Origin: CAYLZN01 sp964387935 | Lineage (GTDB): Bacteria > Acidobacteriota > Vicinamibacteria > Vicinamibacterales > JAFNAJ01 | Length of the DNA: 32,699 nucleotides | Assembly: GCA_964387935.1 (NCBI GenBank) | Contig: CAYLZN010000018.1 | Coordinates: 1-32,699 of the forward strand | Direction of reading: 5' to 3' | Shown: in pieces, positions 1-7,673 of the stretch | Layout of the letters: every line of letters starts with the position of its first letter | Position numbering within the stretch: the stretch's first letter is position 1 | Program-made: the position numbers and the translations under genes | Notes under the pieces: model-generated | What the model was told of the DNA's origin: nothing | The model's input: only the letters and a program-made list of their open reading frames with translations | Database searches by the model: none

Positions 1-1
1 C

Positions 2-424
2 CTGCGAACGCGCGTCGGCCTCGTGCTGGCGCTGCTCGTCGTGCTCGCCGCCCCGTTCGCCGGCCACCTCTCGCGCGCCCAGAGCGGGTCGTCCGACGGA
101 TGGCAGATCCCGGCGACTGCCATGAGCGAGAGCAATCCGATCCCGGTCAGCGACCAGGTCGTCGCCAAGGGGAAACAGATCTATCGCTCCAAGTGCCAGC
201 GGTGTCACGGGGTCGCGGGCAAGGGTGACGGGCCCGACGCGGACCCCGATCACCGACCCGATGACCTGACCGACGCCGGCCGAGCCGCCCGCAATCCCGA
301 CGGCGTGATCTTCTACAAGGTCTGGAACGGCCGAAAGAAGCCGAAGATGCCCGCGTTCAGCACCGACCTCAGTCGAGACGAGGTGTGGACGGTGGTGCAC
401 TACGTGAAGGGGCTGCGTCAGTAG
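2..424 (+). CDS. c-type cytochrome, secreted (5' end outside window)
   Basis: Single-haem class I cytochrome c, an electron carrier expected in the periplasm. The haem-binding CQRCHG motif lies at about 195-212, and a KMPAF segment near 345-357 supplies the probable axial methionine. The N-terminus is a hydrophobic signal segment (VLALLVVLAAPFAG) preceded by in-frame codons LRTRVGL, so the positively charged start of the signal peptide probably begins just left of the window; GTG at 23 is a possible but less convincing start. Length (about 140 aa) fits small SoxX/CccA-like cytochromes. It ends 25 bp before the convergent GH95 gene. Its redox partner cannot be told from this window. Confidence 0.85.
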   Translation: MRTRVGLVLALLVVLAAPFAGHLSRAQSGSSDGWQIPATAMSESNPIPVSDQVVAKGKQIYRSKCQRCHGVAGKGDGPDADPDHRPDDLTDAGRAARNPDGVIFYKVWNGRKKPKMPAFSTDLSRDEVWTVVHYVKGLRQ

Positions 425-448
425 GGCGGTGACGCCGGCTCGAGCCCG

Positions 449-2926
449 TCAGCGCGAGGCTGGCGCGGGGACCAGGCGGTAACGGACCCCGGCGGCGGTC
501 GGGAACTCGATCAGACCCGGCTCCGGGCTGGTGACGTTCACCGGCGCACCCGCCGCAGACACCAGCAGGCGCGCGCCCGCGCGGATGCGAAGCGGCGCTC
601 CCCGCGTCGAGACGATCTCAGCGCTCACGAGCGACCCGCCATCCCACGAGAGATCGACTTCGAACCCGCCGCGCGCACGTAGGCCTGCCGCCCGGCCTCG
701 CGGCCACGACGGAGGGAGCGCCGGCAGCAGCGCCAGTTCGTCCTCATGCGACTGGAGCAGCATCTCGGCGATCGCCGCTGTCATGCCGAAGGCGCCGTCC
801 ACCTGCGGCGCGCGTGAGCAGATCGAGAACAGACTCTCGGTCGTGTAGTGACCTGCCGCATACGCGATGTGGGCCAGCGCCTTCGCCCCATCGAGGAGCC
901 TGGCCCAGCTCGCGGCCTTCCAGGCAGACGCCCACCCGTTCCCTTCGAATCCGCGCTGCTCCAGCACCACGCGGCTGGCCGCCGCAAACGCGGGTGTTCT
1001 TCGTGGTGAGATCTGCCGACTCGGAAACAGCCCGTAGAGGTGCGAGATGTGCCGGTGACTCTTCTCACGCTGGCCCCAGTCGTCCAGCCACTCCTGGAGA
1101 TCCCCAGCGCGTCCCACCTGCATCGGCGCGAGCCGGGCCTTCGCATCGAGGACCTGCGCCCTGAGCACCGCATCCGTGCCGAGCACGTCCGCAGCGCCCG
1201 CGACCGCCGTGAACAGGTCGTGGAGAATCTGCATGTCGATCGTGGACCCCGCCACGAGCGAGGTCCCTGGACTCATCGACCCGGTGACCTCGTCGAAGAA
1301 CCGATCGTTGCCCGGCGCCAGCGGGAAGTTCTCCGGCGAGGTGGAGGGGTTGGTGACGAGCCAGCCGCGCGTGGGATGCGGTATCAGGACGTCGAGGAAG
1401 AACTCGGCCGCCCCGCGCATCAGGGGGTAGTACTCCGTGAGAAAGGCCCGGTCTCCCGTGAAGCGATAGTGGTCCCACAGGTGCGTGACGAGCCAGGCGC
1501 CGCCGGTCGTGAAGCCGCCCCAGCTGGGGCCGTCCATCGGCGCCGCGACCCGCCACAGGTCCGTGTTCTGGTGCAGCACCCACCCGCGCGCGCCGTAGTG
1601 CTCGCGCGCCACGTCGGCGCCCTGCTCGGCAACCTCGCGAATGAGTCGGAAGAGCGGCTCCGCGCACTCGTCGAGGCCCGCCACCTCCGCCGGCCAGTAG
1701 TTCATCTGCGTGTTGATGTTGGTCGTGTACTTCGAATCCCACATGGGATTCATGTCCTTGTTCCAGATCCCCTGCAGGTTGGCGGGCTGCGTCCCCGGGC
1801 GCGAGGACGAGATGAGGAGGTAGCGACCGAACTGGAAGAGCAGCGCCGCGAGCGCCGGGTCGTTGCTGCCGTCGAACGCCTTCAGCCGCTCGTCGGTGGG
1901 CCGCGTCGACGCCGGCGTCGCCGCGAGGTCGAGCCTCACCCGTCGGAACAGCCGCCGGTGCTCGGCCACGTGCGCCGTCCGCAGGTCGTCGAGCGACTTG
2001 CCCTCGACGCCGCGCAGCATCGCGCTGACGCGGGCCTCCGGGTCGCCGCTCACGTCGCGGAAGTTCACGAAGCTGGTGGCCGCGGCCACGAGCAGCGTCA
2101 CCGAATCCGCCCCGCGGATGACGAGGCGGTCATCGCCGGCCGTCAGCTCGCCTCCCTGCGCGCGTGCCGTCAGGCGCGCGACGTAGCGCAGCTGGCCGGC
2201 CACCCCGAGGTAGTCCGCGGAGCGGCCGCGCACGACCAGCCCGTCGCTGCCCTGCGCGTCCATGCGGAAGTAGTCCGTCGCGTAGTTCGAGTGCGCTTGA
2301 TTGCGATCGCCACGTAGCTGGATCGCGAACGAGAGAGCCCCCGGTGGCTCTGCCGAAAGCCGGACCACGAGCACCTGATCGACGGGGGAAGAGAAGACCT
2401 CTCGCGTGATGCGGGCTCCCCCGCGTTCGTAGGTCGTCGTGGCGATCGCCGTGTCGAGGTCGAGTTGGTGGCGGTACCCTGAGACTGGACCGCTGTCGTT
2501 GAACGTCAGCACGAGATTGCCGAGCGACTGGTACTTCTGCTGCTCGACCGGGTAGCCCATAAGGTGCCGGCCGAACAGGCGGTGGGCGCGCACGAGCTGT
2601 CCCTCGAAGATCAGCCGCCTGATCTCGGGCAGCGCGCCCGCCCCGCCCTTCACCGTCGTCGTGTACGGCCCGCCCGACCAGTACGTGTCCTCGTTGAGCT
2701 GGATGATCTCCTCGTCGGTTCGCCCGAAGACCATGGCGCCGAGCCGGCCGTTGCCGACCGGGAGCGCGTTGTCCCATTTGTCCGCCGGGTGGGTGTACCA
2801 GAGCACGGTCGCCGGGTCGGAATCGGCGCCGAGCACCGTCGAAGGGATCACCACGGCGAGAAGGACGACCGCAGCGAGGTGGCCGACGGAAACGATTCGA
2901 CGACGCGGACCAGTCGGGGGATGCAT
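449..2926 (-). CDS. GH95-family glycoside hydrolase (alpha-L-fucosidase type), secreted
   Basis: 825-aa enzyme of glycoside hydrolase family 95, which removes fucose (some members galactose) from plant or host glycans by an inverting mechanism. The N-terminal domain opens with LWYTHPADKWDNALPVGNGR, typical of the family. The catalytic barrel carries GIWNKDMNPMWDSKYT followed by NIN (N403 and N405, matching the paired asparagines that activate the base), the STSPEN motif with probable general acid E532, and HRHISHLYGLFP. A signal peptide (RRRIVSVGHLAAVVLLAVV) precedes the mature domain. The frame stays open far upstream, but ATG at 2926 has AGGAG seven bases before it, so the longer reading, which would overlap the ATPase gene, is rejected. 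It lies 59 bp downstream of the ATPase on the same strand. Exact sugar specificity is not visible. Confidence 0.93.
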   Translation of the reverse strand: MHPPTGPRRRIVSVGHLAAVVLLAVVIPSTVLGADSDPATVLWYTHPADKWDNALPVGNGRLGAMVFGRTDEEIIQLNEDTYWSGGPYTTTVKGGAGALPEIRRLIFEGQLVRAHRLFGRHLMGYPVEQQKYQSLGNLVLTFNDSGPVSGYRHQLDLDTAIATTTYERGGARITREVFSSPVDQVLVVRLSAEPPGALSFAIQLRGDRNQAHSNYATDYFRMDAQGSDGLVVRGRSADYLGVAGQLRYVARLTARAQGGELTAGDDRLVIRGADSVTLLVAAATSFVNFRDVSGDPEARVSAMLRGVEGKSLDDLRTAHVAEHRRLFRRVRLDLAATPASTRPTDERLKAFDGSNDPALAALLFQFGRYLLISSSRPGTQPANLQGIWNKDMNPMWDSKYTTNINTQMNYWPAEVAGLDECAEPLFRLIREVAEQGADVAREHYGARGWVLHQNTDLWRVAAPMDGPSWGGFTTGGAWLVTHLWDHYRFTGDRAFLTEYYPLMRGAAEFFLDVLIPHPTRGWLVTNPSTSPENFPLAPGNDRFFDEVTGSMSPGTSLVAGSTIDMQILHDLFTAVAGAADVLGTDAVLRAQVLDAKARLAPMQVGRAGDLQEWLDDWGQREKSHRHISHLYGLFPSRQISPRRTPAFAAASRVVLEQRGFEGNGWASAWKAASWARLLDGAKALAHIAYAAGHYTTESLFSICSRAPQVDGAFGMTAAIAEMLLQSHEDELALLPALPPSWPRGRAAGLRARGGFEVDLSWDGGSLVSAEIVSTRGAPLRIRAGARLLVSAAGAPVNVTSPEPGLIEFPTAAGVRYRLVPAPASR

Positions 2927-2985
2927 GTCTGCGCTCCTCATGGCACCACTGTACCTGCGACGCGTCTGTTTTCGTGCCGAGTCGA

Positions 2986-4173
2986 TCAGGGCAGGTTGGC
3001 CAGCAGGCGCGCGCCGGACACCTGGCGGACGCGCGATCGGCCGATGTCCGGCACGCGGCGCTCGCGTCGTCCGCGCAGGTGCACCTGGAAAGCATGCGGA
3101 ACGGCCACACGCTCCAGCAGGTAGCGCAGACCGGCATCGATATCCTGCTCGGCGAGCTTCACCTCGATGGCGAGCCACGGGCGACCCGATCGCAGGAGCA
3201 GGAAATCGACCTCGTGTCCCATGCGCGTGCGGAAATATCGCACGTCGAGCTTCTCGCCGTCGACGTCTCGCACCCAGTGCACGAGCCGGAGAAGGTGCAA
3301 CGCGACCAGGTTCTCGAACCGCGCCGCCTCGGACTCGGCGCGCGCCCAGTCCCAGAAGTAGAGTTTCTGCTCCTTCTTCACACTCTTGATGCGGGGCGGG
3401 CCGTACGGTGGAATCCGCACGATCGCGTCCAGTCGTTCGAGGATGGCCACCCAGCGGCGCGCCGTCTCGAAGGCCACCTCGAGGTCCTCCCGGAGGCTGT
3501 TGATGGAGAGGATGCCGCCGGCCGCCGTTCCCAGCCGGTCGAAGAGCAACTCCACGCGATCGATCTCCCGGACCTGTTCGAGGGACCGGACCTCTTCCTG
3601 GACGAGACGCTCGCCGTAGCCGAGGCGCCACCGTGCCGCCGCCTTCTCACTGCCGGTCAGGAACGGCTCCGGGAACCCTCCGAGCACGAGCAGCGCCTCG
3701 AGCGTGTCCTGGGGTAGTGGGTCCCTCGGCAGGTCGGGCAATTCCGCGATCGGGACGAGAGGCCGTCCGACGATCTCGGAGCCGGTGAGTGGGTGGAGGT
3801 GATGGGCGAAGTACCGGCCCTGCAGCGAGTCGCCGCCCCGTCCATAGAGGTCGAGGCGTGCACTTCCGGTGACGAGGAGGCGATGGGCGGAATGGTGGGT
3901 GTCGTACAGCCCCTTCAGGAAGTTCCGCCATCGCCGGAACTTGTGGAGTTCGTCGAAGACCCACAGCGTCGGGTCGAGGTCGAAGGCCATCCGCTGGATC
4001 GAGCGCCGGTCTGCTGCGTCGTCCCAGTTGAGGTAGAGACCGCGCTCCTCGTCAGCGACTCGACGGACGAGTGTCGTCTTGCCGCACTGGCGCGGACCGG
4101 ACAGCAGCACCATCTTGCTGCCGAGATCGGCCCGCAACGCGGGTGCGATGCGGCGGTCGATCATGTCGGACAT
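2986..4173 (-). CDS. AAA_14/DUF4143 family ATPase
   Basis: 395-aa P-loop ATPase. Walker A GPRQCGKT is at residues 26-33, Walker B-like WVFDEL near 95, and a TGSARLDLYGR sensor-type segment follows. The C-terminal third is DUF4143, with a nuclease-fold-like GHEVDFLL...AIEVK motif that resembles PD-(D/E)XK cores. This family is widespread, often laterally acquired, and its function is not settled. The start chosen is ATG at 4173; there is no Shine-Dalgarno sequence and ATG at 4164 is an alternative. The upstream 60 bp are locally AT-rich compared with the rest and contain a striking set of repeated half-sites (4188-4230), suggesting specific transcriptional control. It is not in an obvious operon; GH95 follows after 59 bp. 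Confidence 0.9.
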   Translation of the reverse strand: MSDMIDRRIAPALRADLGSKMVLLSGPRQCGKTTLVRRVADEERGLYLNWDDAADRRSIQRMAFDLDPTLWVFDELHKFRRWRNFLKGLYDTHHSAHRLLVTGSARLDLYGRGGDSLQGRYFAHHLHPLTGSEIVGRPLVPIAELPDLPRDPLPQDTLEALLVLGGFPEPFLTGSEKAAARWRLGYGERLVQEEVRSLEQVREIDRVELLFDRLGTAAGGILSINSLREDLEVAFETARRWVAILERLDAIVRIPPYGPPRIKSVKKEQKLYFWDWARAESEAARFENLVALHLLRLVHWVRDVDGEKLDVRYFRTRMGHEVDFLLLRSGRPWLAIEVKLAEQDIDAGLRYLLERVAVPHAFQVHLRGRRERRVPDIGRSRVRQVSGARLLANLP

Positions 4174-4187
4174 TATTCATTGACACT

Positions 4188-4230
4188 CTAATTTTGTCCA
4201 GACAAAATCAGACCACACACTGATTTCGTC
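4188..4230 (-). promoter_or_regulatory. triple 11-bp half-site array upstream of the DUF4143 ATPase
   Basis: Three related 11-mers occur in 43 bp: CTAATTTTGTC at 4188-4198, GACAAAATCAG at 4201-4211 and CTGATTTCGTC at 4220-4230. The first and second form an inverted repeat (10 of 11 matches, perfect over the central 8) with a 2-bp spacer; the second and third form another (10 of 11) with an 8-bp spacer. The array starts 15 bp upstream of the ATPase start codon. It could be an operator for a dimeric regulator or for the ATPase itself, or alternative hairpins in the leader. The repeats are directly seen; the role is inferred. Confidence 0.6.
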
Positions 4231-4317
4231 CACACGCGGCAGGTAGACGCAGCGTCCTGTCCGCTCGGCTGGCGCTCAACCCGTCCAGGCGTGCGTGTTG
4301 ACTTCGGGTAGGCTCGC

Positions 4318-4713
4318 GTGGTTCCGTGCCCCATGACGAGACACCAACTCCTGACGGCGATGGCCGTCATCGAATGGGGCGCGGGACTGGCCCTGCTTCT
4401 GATGCCTGCCACAGTGGTGCGTTGGATGCTCAGCGAGGCCAGGCCGGCACCGCCGATGGTGGCGCTGCGCCTTTCGGGGCTGGTGCTGTTCGGTCTGGGC
4501 ACCATGTGCTGGGCCGGCCGCAGCTCCCGGAGGGCGGCTGGCGCGTTCCGGGTCATGCTCGGTTACAACCTGCTGGCGGCCGTGGCGCTGGCAGGGGTCG
4601 GGTTTGCGATGGCGCCGGTCGGCAGTCTGCTCTGGCCTACGGTTGTCCTTCACACCGGTCTGGCGGTGCTGCAGGTCCGGGACATGCAGAGGGTCGGCAC
4701 GGGCGCACGATGA
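4318..4713 (+). CDS. small integral membrane protein, unknown function
   Basis: 131 aa from GTG at 4318 (126 aa if ATG at 4333 is used). Four hydrophobic stretches are visible: roughly residues 10-30 (LLTAMAVIEWGAGLALLLM), 47-65, 80-100 and 104-122, so it is almost wholly membrane-embedded with a short basic tail. I do not recognise a named family. There is no strong ribosome site at either start; TAGGCT at 4309-4314 might be a -10 element serving the ATG at 4333. It is divergent from the ATPase and 99 bp ahead of the EF-P-like gene. The composition (Leu/Ala/Val-rich membrane segments, normal GC) supports a real gene. Confidence 0.6.
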   Translation: MVPCPMTRHQLLTAMAVIEWGAGLALLLMPATVVRWMLSEARPAPPMVALRLSGLVLFGLGTMCWAGRSSRRAAGAFRVMLGYNLLAAVALAGVGFAMAPVGSLLWPTVVLHTGLAVLQVRDMQRVGTGAR

Positions 4714-4812
4714 AGCCACGAGCCTGACAGGACGCTGACGTCCACCAGCGGTAGCGCTGGCCCGGCGTGGCGCATTCGGCGTAGGATGTCGGCCGCCACT
4801 CCTGGAGAGACC

Positions 4813-5388
4813 ATGGCCGCACTCATCGAGGCGATCGACGTCAAGCGCAAGATGTTCTTCGAGCACGAAGGGGTGCCGTATCACTGCCTCGATGTCGAGG
4901 TGTCCCGCCCGACGGCGCGGGGCGGCCAGACCCTGGTCCGCATCAAAATGCGCTCCCTGCTCACCCGCGCCGTGTTCGACAAGACCTTCAAGGCCGGCGA
5001 CAAGTTCAGCGAGCCGGACCTCGAGGTGAAACCGGCCTCGTTCCTCTACGCCGACGCTGACGGCTGTCACTTCATGGACCAGGCGACCTTCGAGACGCTG
5101 ACGGTCCCGGCCGACGTGATCGGTGACGCCCGGCTCCTGCTCGCCGACAGCGTGCTGGTCCAGGTCGAGCAGTTCAACGGCCGGCCCATCGGCATCCAGC
5201 TCCCGCCCATCGTGGAACTGACCGTGGCGTCCACCGAGCCTGGTGTGCGGGGCGACACGGCGAGCGGTGGCGTCACCAAGGCCGCCACGCTCGACACCGG
5301 CCTCGAGATCCGCGTGCCCCTGTTCATCAAGGAAGGCGAGAAGGTCCGGGTCCACACCGAGACGCGGGAGTTCGCCGGGCGGGTATGA
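4813..5388 (+). CDS. elongation factor P-like protein with PTARGG loop
   Basis: 191-aa protein of the EF-P/EfpL (YeiP) family, which enters the ribosomal E site and relieves stalling at proline-rich stretches. The KOW-like N-domain, the central OB domain (FMDQATFETLTVP) and the C-terminal OB domain (ATLDTGLEIRVPLFIKEGEKV) are all present. The functional loop reads RPTARGGQ with R36, rather than the PGKGQ loop with a modifiable lysine of classical EF-P; PTARG is the loop type known in EfpL/YeiP. The start at 4813 is supported by GGAGAGA just upstream. No modification enzyme gene (EarP, EpmA/B) is nearby. A second, classical efp elsewhere in the genome would be expected. Confidence 0.9.
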   Translation: MAALIEAIDVKRKMFFEHEGVPYHCLDVEVSRPTARGGQTLVRIKMRSLLTRAVFDKTFKAGDKFSEPDLEVKPASFLYADADGCHFMDQATFETLTVPADVIGDARLLLADSVLVQVEQFNGRPIGIQLPPIVELTVASTEPGVRGDTASGGVTKAATLDTGLEIRVPLFIKEGEKVRVHTETREFAGRV

Positions 5389-5402
5389 CGCCCGAGGGCG
5401 CA

Positions 5403-6866
5403 TCAGTAGTCGCAGATGACGATGTCCTTGGTCCGTCGGCAGATTTCGCGTCCGTAGTCGGTCCACTGCCCCTGACCCCAGTAGCGATAGCAGCTCGTCT
5501 GGGACGCGAGCAGGTGGAGCAGCGCGTTGCGATAGCGCCGCTCGTCGGTCGGCATGTGGCGCGCCGTCACCCGCTCGTGGAACAAGGCGCTCGCCTCCTC
5601 CATCGGGCCGAGGACATTGTCGTAGCCGCGCACCCAGGACATGTCGTTGGTCCAGCTGCCACCCTCCATGTGGAACCGGCCGTCCTCCGCGCGCAGTTCT
5701 GCAATGACCCGTTCCAGGCGCTCGCGCCCCTCGCCAGGCTGCAGGCGTGCCCAGATGCGCCCCTGGAACAACGGCTGAAGCTCGGGCAGGTCGGTCTCGC
5801 GCACCCCTGACGCGAAGAGATGTTCGAGGTACTCGGTGCCGTTCATGAGCGGTGTGTCACTGCCCGAGCACTCGCGCACGACCTCGACGAACTTCGACGG
5901 GAACTCGTTCATCATGACGCCCCCGTTCTCGCCGTCGGCGATCTGCGTGACGAGGGGCGGCACCGGGCGCCCCTCCAGTTGCTGCCGCCCGAGTCCCTTC
6001 GCTTCGTAGTACGGCTGCATCTGGCCGACGAGCTTGGTGTCCGAGCCCTTCGTCTTCACGAGCGCGATGATGCTCGCGGTGTCGCCGCTGGCGCTGCGGC
6101 AGACGAGGCGGTGCGGCACGTGCGGGCGCGAAGGCGGGCGACCGGTGGCGGGTTCTTCCACGGTGTGTTCCTGCACCAGGACCCACTGGTAGCCGCAGTC
6201 GCGCAGCGTCATGACGAACGCGTACGCCACCTCGGGATGGTTGGGCAGCGCCATCTCCGACGGCGAGAAGCCCCGCACCCGTTGCAGCGCCTCCAGCCCA
6301 AAGATGGCCGCGAAGTGGTGCTGCCACGCGCGGACGTGCAGGCGGAAGTCCTGGACCGGCGTCGAAGGCGCCACCGCGTGACCCCACGGCGCGCCCAGCC
6401 ACTCCACGGCGTGACGGAACGCCGGGTCGCACGTGACGCCTCGCAGGCCCTCGATCACATCACCGGCGCCCATCACGCGAAGACCGTGCAGCAGCGTGCC
6501 CGAGTACTCGAGCATCACCCGGGGCGCCCGGCCCTCGCGGATCAACTGCGGCACGAACTCGCCCATGCGCGCGTAGCACGCCCGGAACACGGGCGCGTTG
6601 TGGTTATCGCCGATGCCGGGGTGCTCGGCCATGCACTGGAGGTTGCCGATGAGAGCGGCCGTCCGCAGATCCTCCCCTCCGGCCGGCGTCAGCGGCTGGT
6701 GCATGTGCAGGGCAATCGCGCAGGCGCTGCGGATCCGCCTGAAGTCGATGCCGCTGTCGCGGAGCACGACGGGCTGCCCGGCAACCGCGGCGATTGCTTC
6801 GGCGATGGTGGATTCTGATCCGCTCAGGTTGGGCAGGCCATCGACGCACTCGGGCAGCGAAGTCAT
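5403..6866 (-). CDS. GH57-type glycoside hydrolase/alpha-glucan enzyme
   Basis: 487 aa from ATG at 6866. The HMHQP motif near the N-terminus is conserved region 1 of family GH57; FSPSEMALPN is a candidate for the nucleophile region (Glu) and DGENGG for the acid/base region (Asp). These place it in the GH57 or GH57-like set, which includes retaining alpha-amylases, branching enzymes and 4-alpha-glucanotransferases, usually cytoplasmic. No signal peptide is seen. The frame is open further upstream (to 7169), but that part overlaps the divergent methyltransferase and has no family match, so 6866 was chosen. It is convergent with the EF-P-like gene (14 bp gap). Substrate is uncertain; glycogen- or trehalose-type glucans are plausible. 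Confidence 0.82.
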   Translation of the reverse strand: MTSLPECVDGLPNLSGSESTIAEAIAAVAGQPVVLRDSGIDFRRIRSACAIALHMHQPLTPAGGEDLRTAALIGNLQCMAEHPGIGDNHNAPVFRACYARMGEFVPQLIREGRAPRVMLEYSGTLLHGLRVMGAGDVIEGLRGVTCDPAFRHAVEWLGAPWGHAVAPSTPVQDFRLHVRAWQHHFAAIFGLEALQRVRGFSPSEMALPNHPEVAYAFVMTLRDCGYQWVLVQEHTVEEPATGRPPSRPHVPHRLVCRSASGDTASIIALVKTKGSDTKLVGQMQPYYEAKGLGRQQLEGRPVPPLVTQIADGENGGVMMNEFPSKFVEVVRECSGSDTPLMNGTEYLEHLFASGVRETDLPELQPLFQGRIWARLQPGEGRERLERVIAELRAEDGRFHMEGGSWTNDMSWVRGYDNVLGPMEEASALFHERVTARHMPTDERRYRNALLHLLASQTSCYRYWGQGQWTDYGREICRRTKDIVICDY

Positions 6867-6944
6867 GAGCCGATGATGCCTGCCTCCCGTCCCAATGTCG
6901 AGCGCGAGCGACGCCGACGGCGCCATTCGACCCCGTCGTCTACC

Positions 6945-7673
6945 ATGGTGGGCATCACGGTCGCCATGTTCACGCCATCCTCCAAGAACCGCCTGACCGA
7001 GCACGACCTGGATCGGTTTCCGGACGACACGCTGTTCCACCGCGTGGCACGGGCCGTGTGCCGCGCAGGCTGCCTGCCCCGCAAGGAGCTCTACGAAGCC
7101 TGGGAGATGGCCCGCCGGACGCGCCGGCGTTTTCGCGGGGGGCGGGTGGTCGATCTGGCCGCCGGACACGGGTTGCTGGCCCTGATCCTGCTGCTGCTCG
7201 ACAGGGAGTCCGAGCTGGCTCTCGTGGTGGACCCGAAACTCCCTCCCTCGGCTGAGACGCTGCAGGCGGCGCTTGGCGCGAATTGGCCGTGGCTTCTCGA
7301 GCGGGCACGCCCTGTGCGGGCGTCAATCGATGCCGTGGAGATCCTGCCCACCGACCTCGTGGTGTCGAGTCACGCCTGCGGTGCGCTGACGGACCAGGTG
7401 CTGGCCCGTGCCGCTGCCGCGCGGGCGCGCGTCGCCGTGCTGCCCTGCTGCCACGATGCGGGAACCTGCGATGCCGGTGCCCTGAGCGGCTGGGTGGACG
7501 AGGCCCTTGCCATCGACATCGTCCGAGCGGTGCGTCTCGAAGGGCGTGGCTACCGGGTGTGGACCCAGACCATCCCGGCGGCGATCACCCCCAGGAATCG
7601 CCTGCTGATGGGCGCACCGCTGCCGCCCGGCGTCCCGCCAGGCGCCCGGCACGCTCCAGGAAGCCACGGTTGA
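6945..7673 (+). CDS. SAM-dependent methyltransferase (Methyltransf_32-like)
   Basis: About 242 aa. The SAM-binding motif I is VVDLAAGHGLLAL; later motifs SSHACGALTDQVLA and VLPCCHD match the Methyltransf_32 type (seen in METTL25- and TRM13-like proteins, where SKHLCG and PCC are characteristic). The target, RNA, protein or small molecule, is not evident. ATG at 6945 or at 6966 could start the protein; TACCAT at 6941-6946 resembles a -10 element and would favour 6966. The frame is open upstream to 6873 but that stretch is Arg-rich and overlaps the region before the divergent GH57 gene. Its 3' end overlaps the convergent TTC38 gene by 89 bp. Confidence 0.75.
   Translation: MVGITVAMFTPSSKNRLTEHDLDRFPDDTLFHRVARAVCRAGCLPRKELYEAWEMARRTRRRFRGGRVVDLAAGHGLLALILLLLDRESELALVVDPKLPPSAETLQAALGANWPWLLERARPVRASIDAVEILPTDLVVSSHACGALTDQVLARAAAARARVAVLPCCHDAGTCDAGALSGWVDEALAIDIVRAVRLEGRGYRVWTQTIPAAITPRNRLLMGAPLPPGVPPGARHAPGSHG

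Noticed and set aside
1040..2317. 425-codon open frame on the plus strand opposite the GH95 gene
   Set aside because: Arg/Val/His-rich composition typical of the antisense of a high-GC gene; no domain pattern.
2941..3631. 230-codon N-terminal extension of the GH95 frame
   Set aside because: It is antisense-like, Arg/Pro-rich shadow of the ATPase gene on the same strand in another frame; ATG 2926 has a good ribosome site and a signal peptide follows.
4191..4208. Rho-independent terminator
   Set aside because: The palindrome is AT-rich, has a 2-bp centre and no following T-run, and lies between divergent genes where no transcript needs ending.
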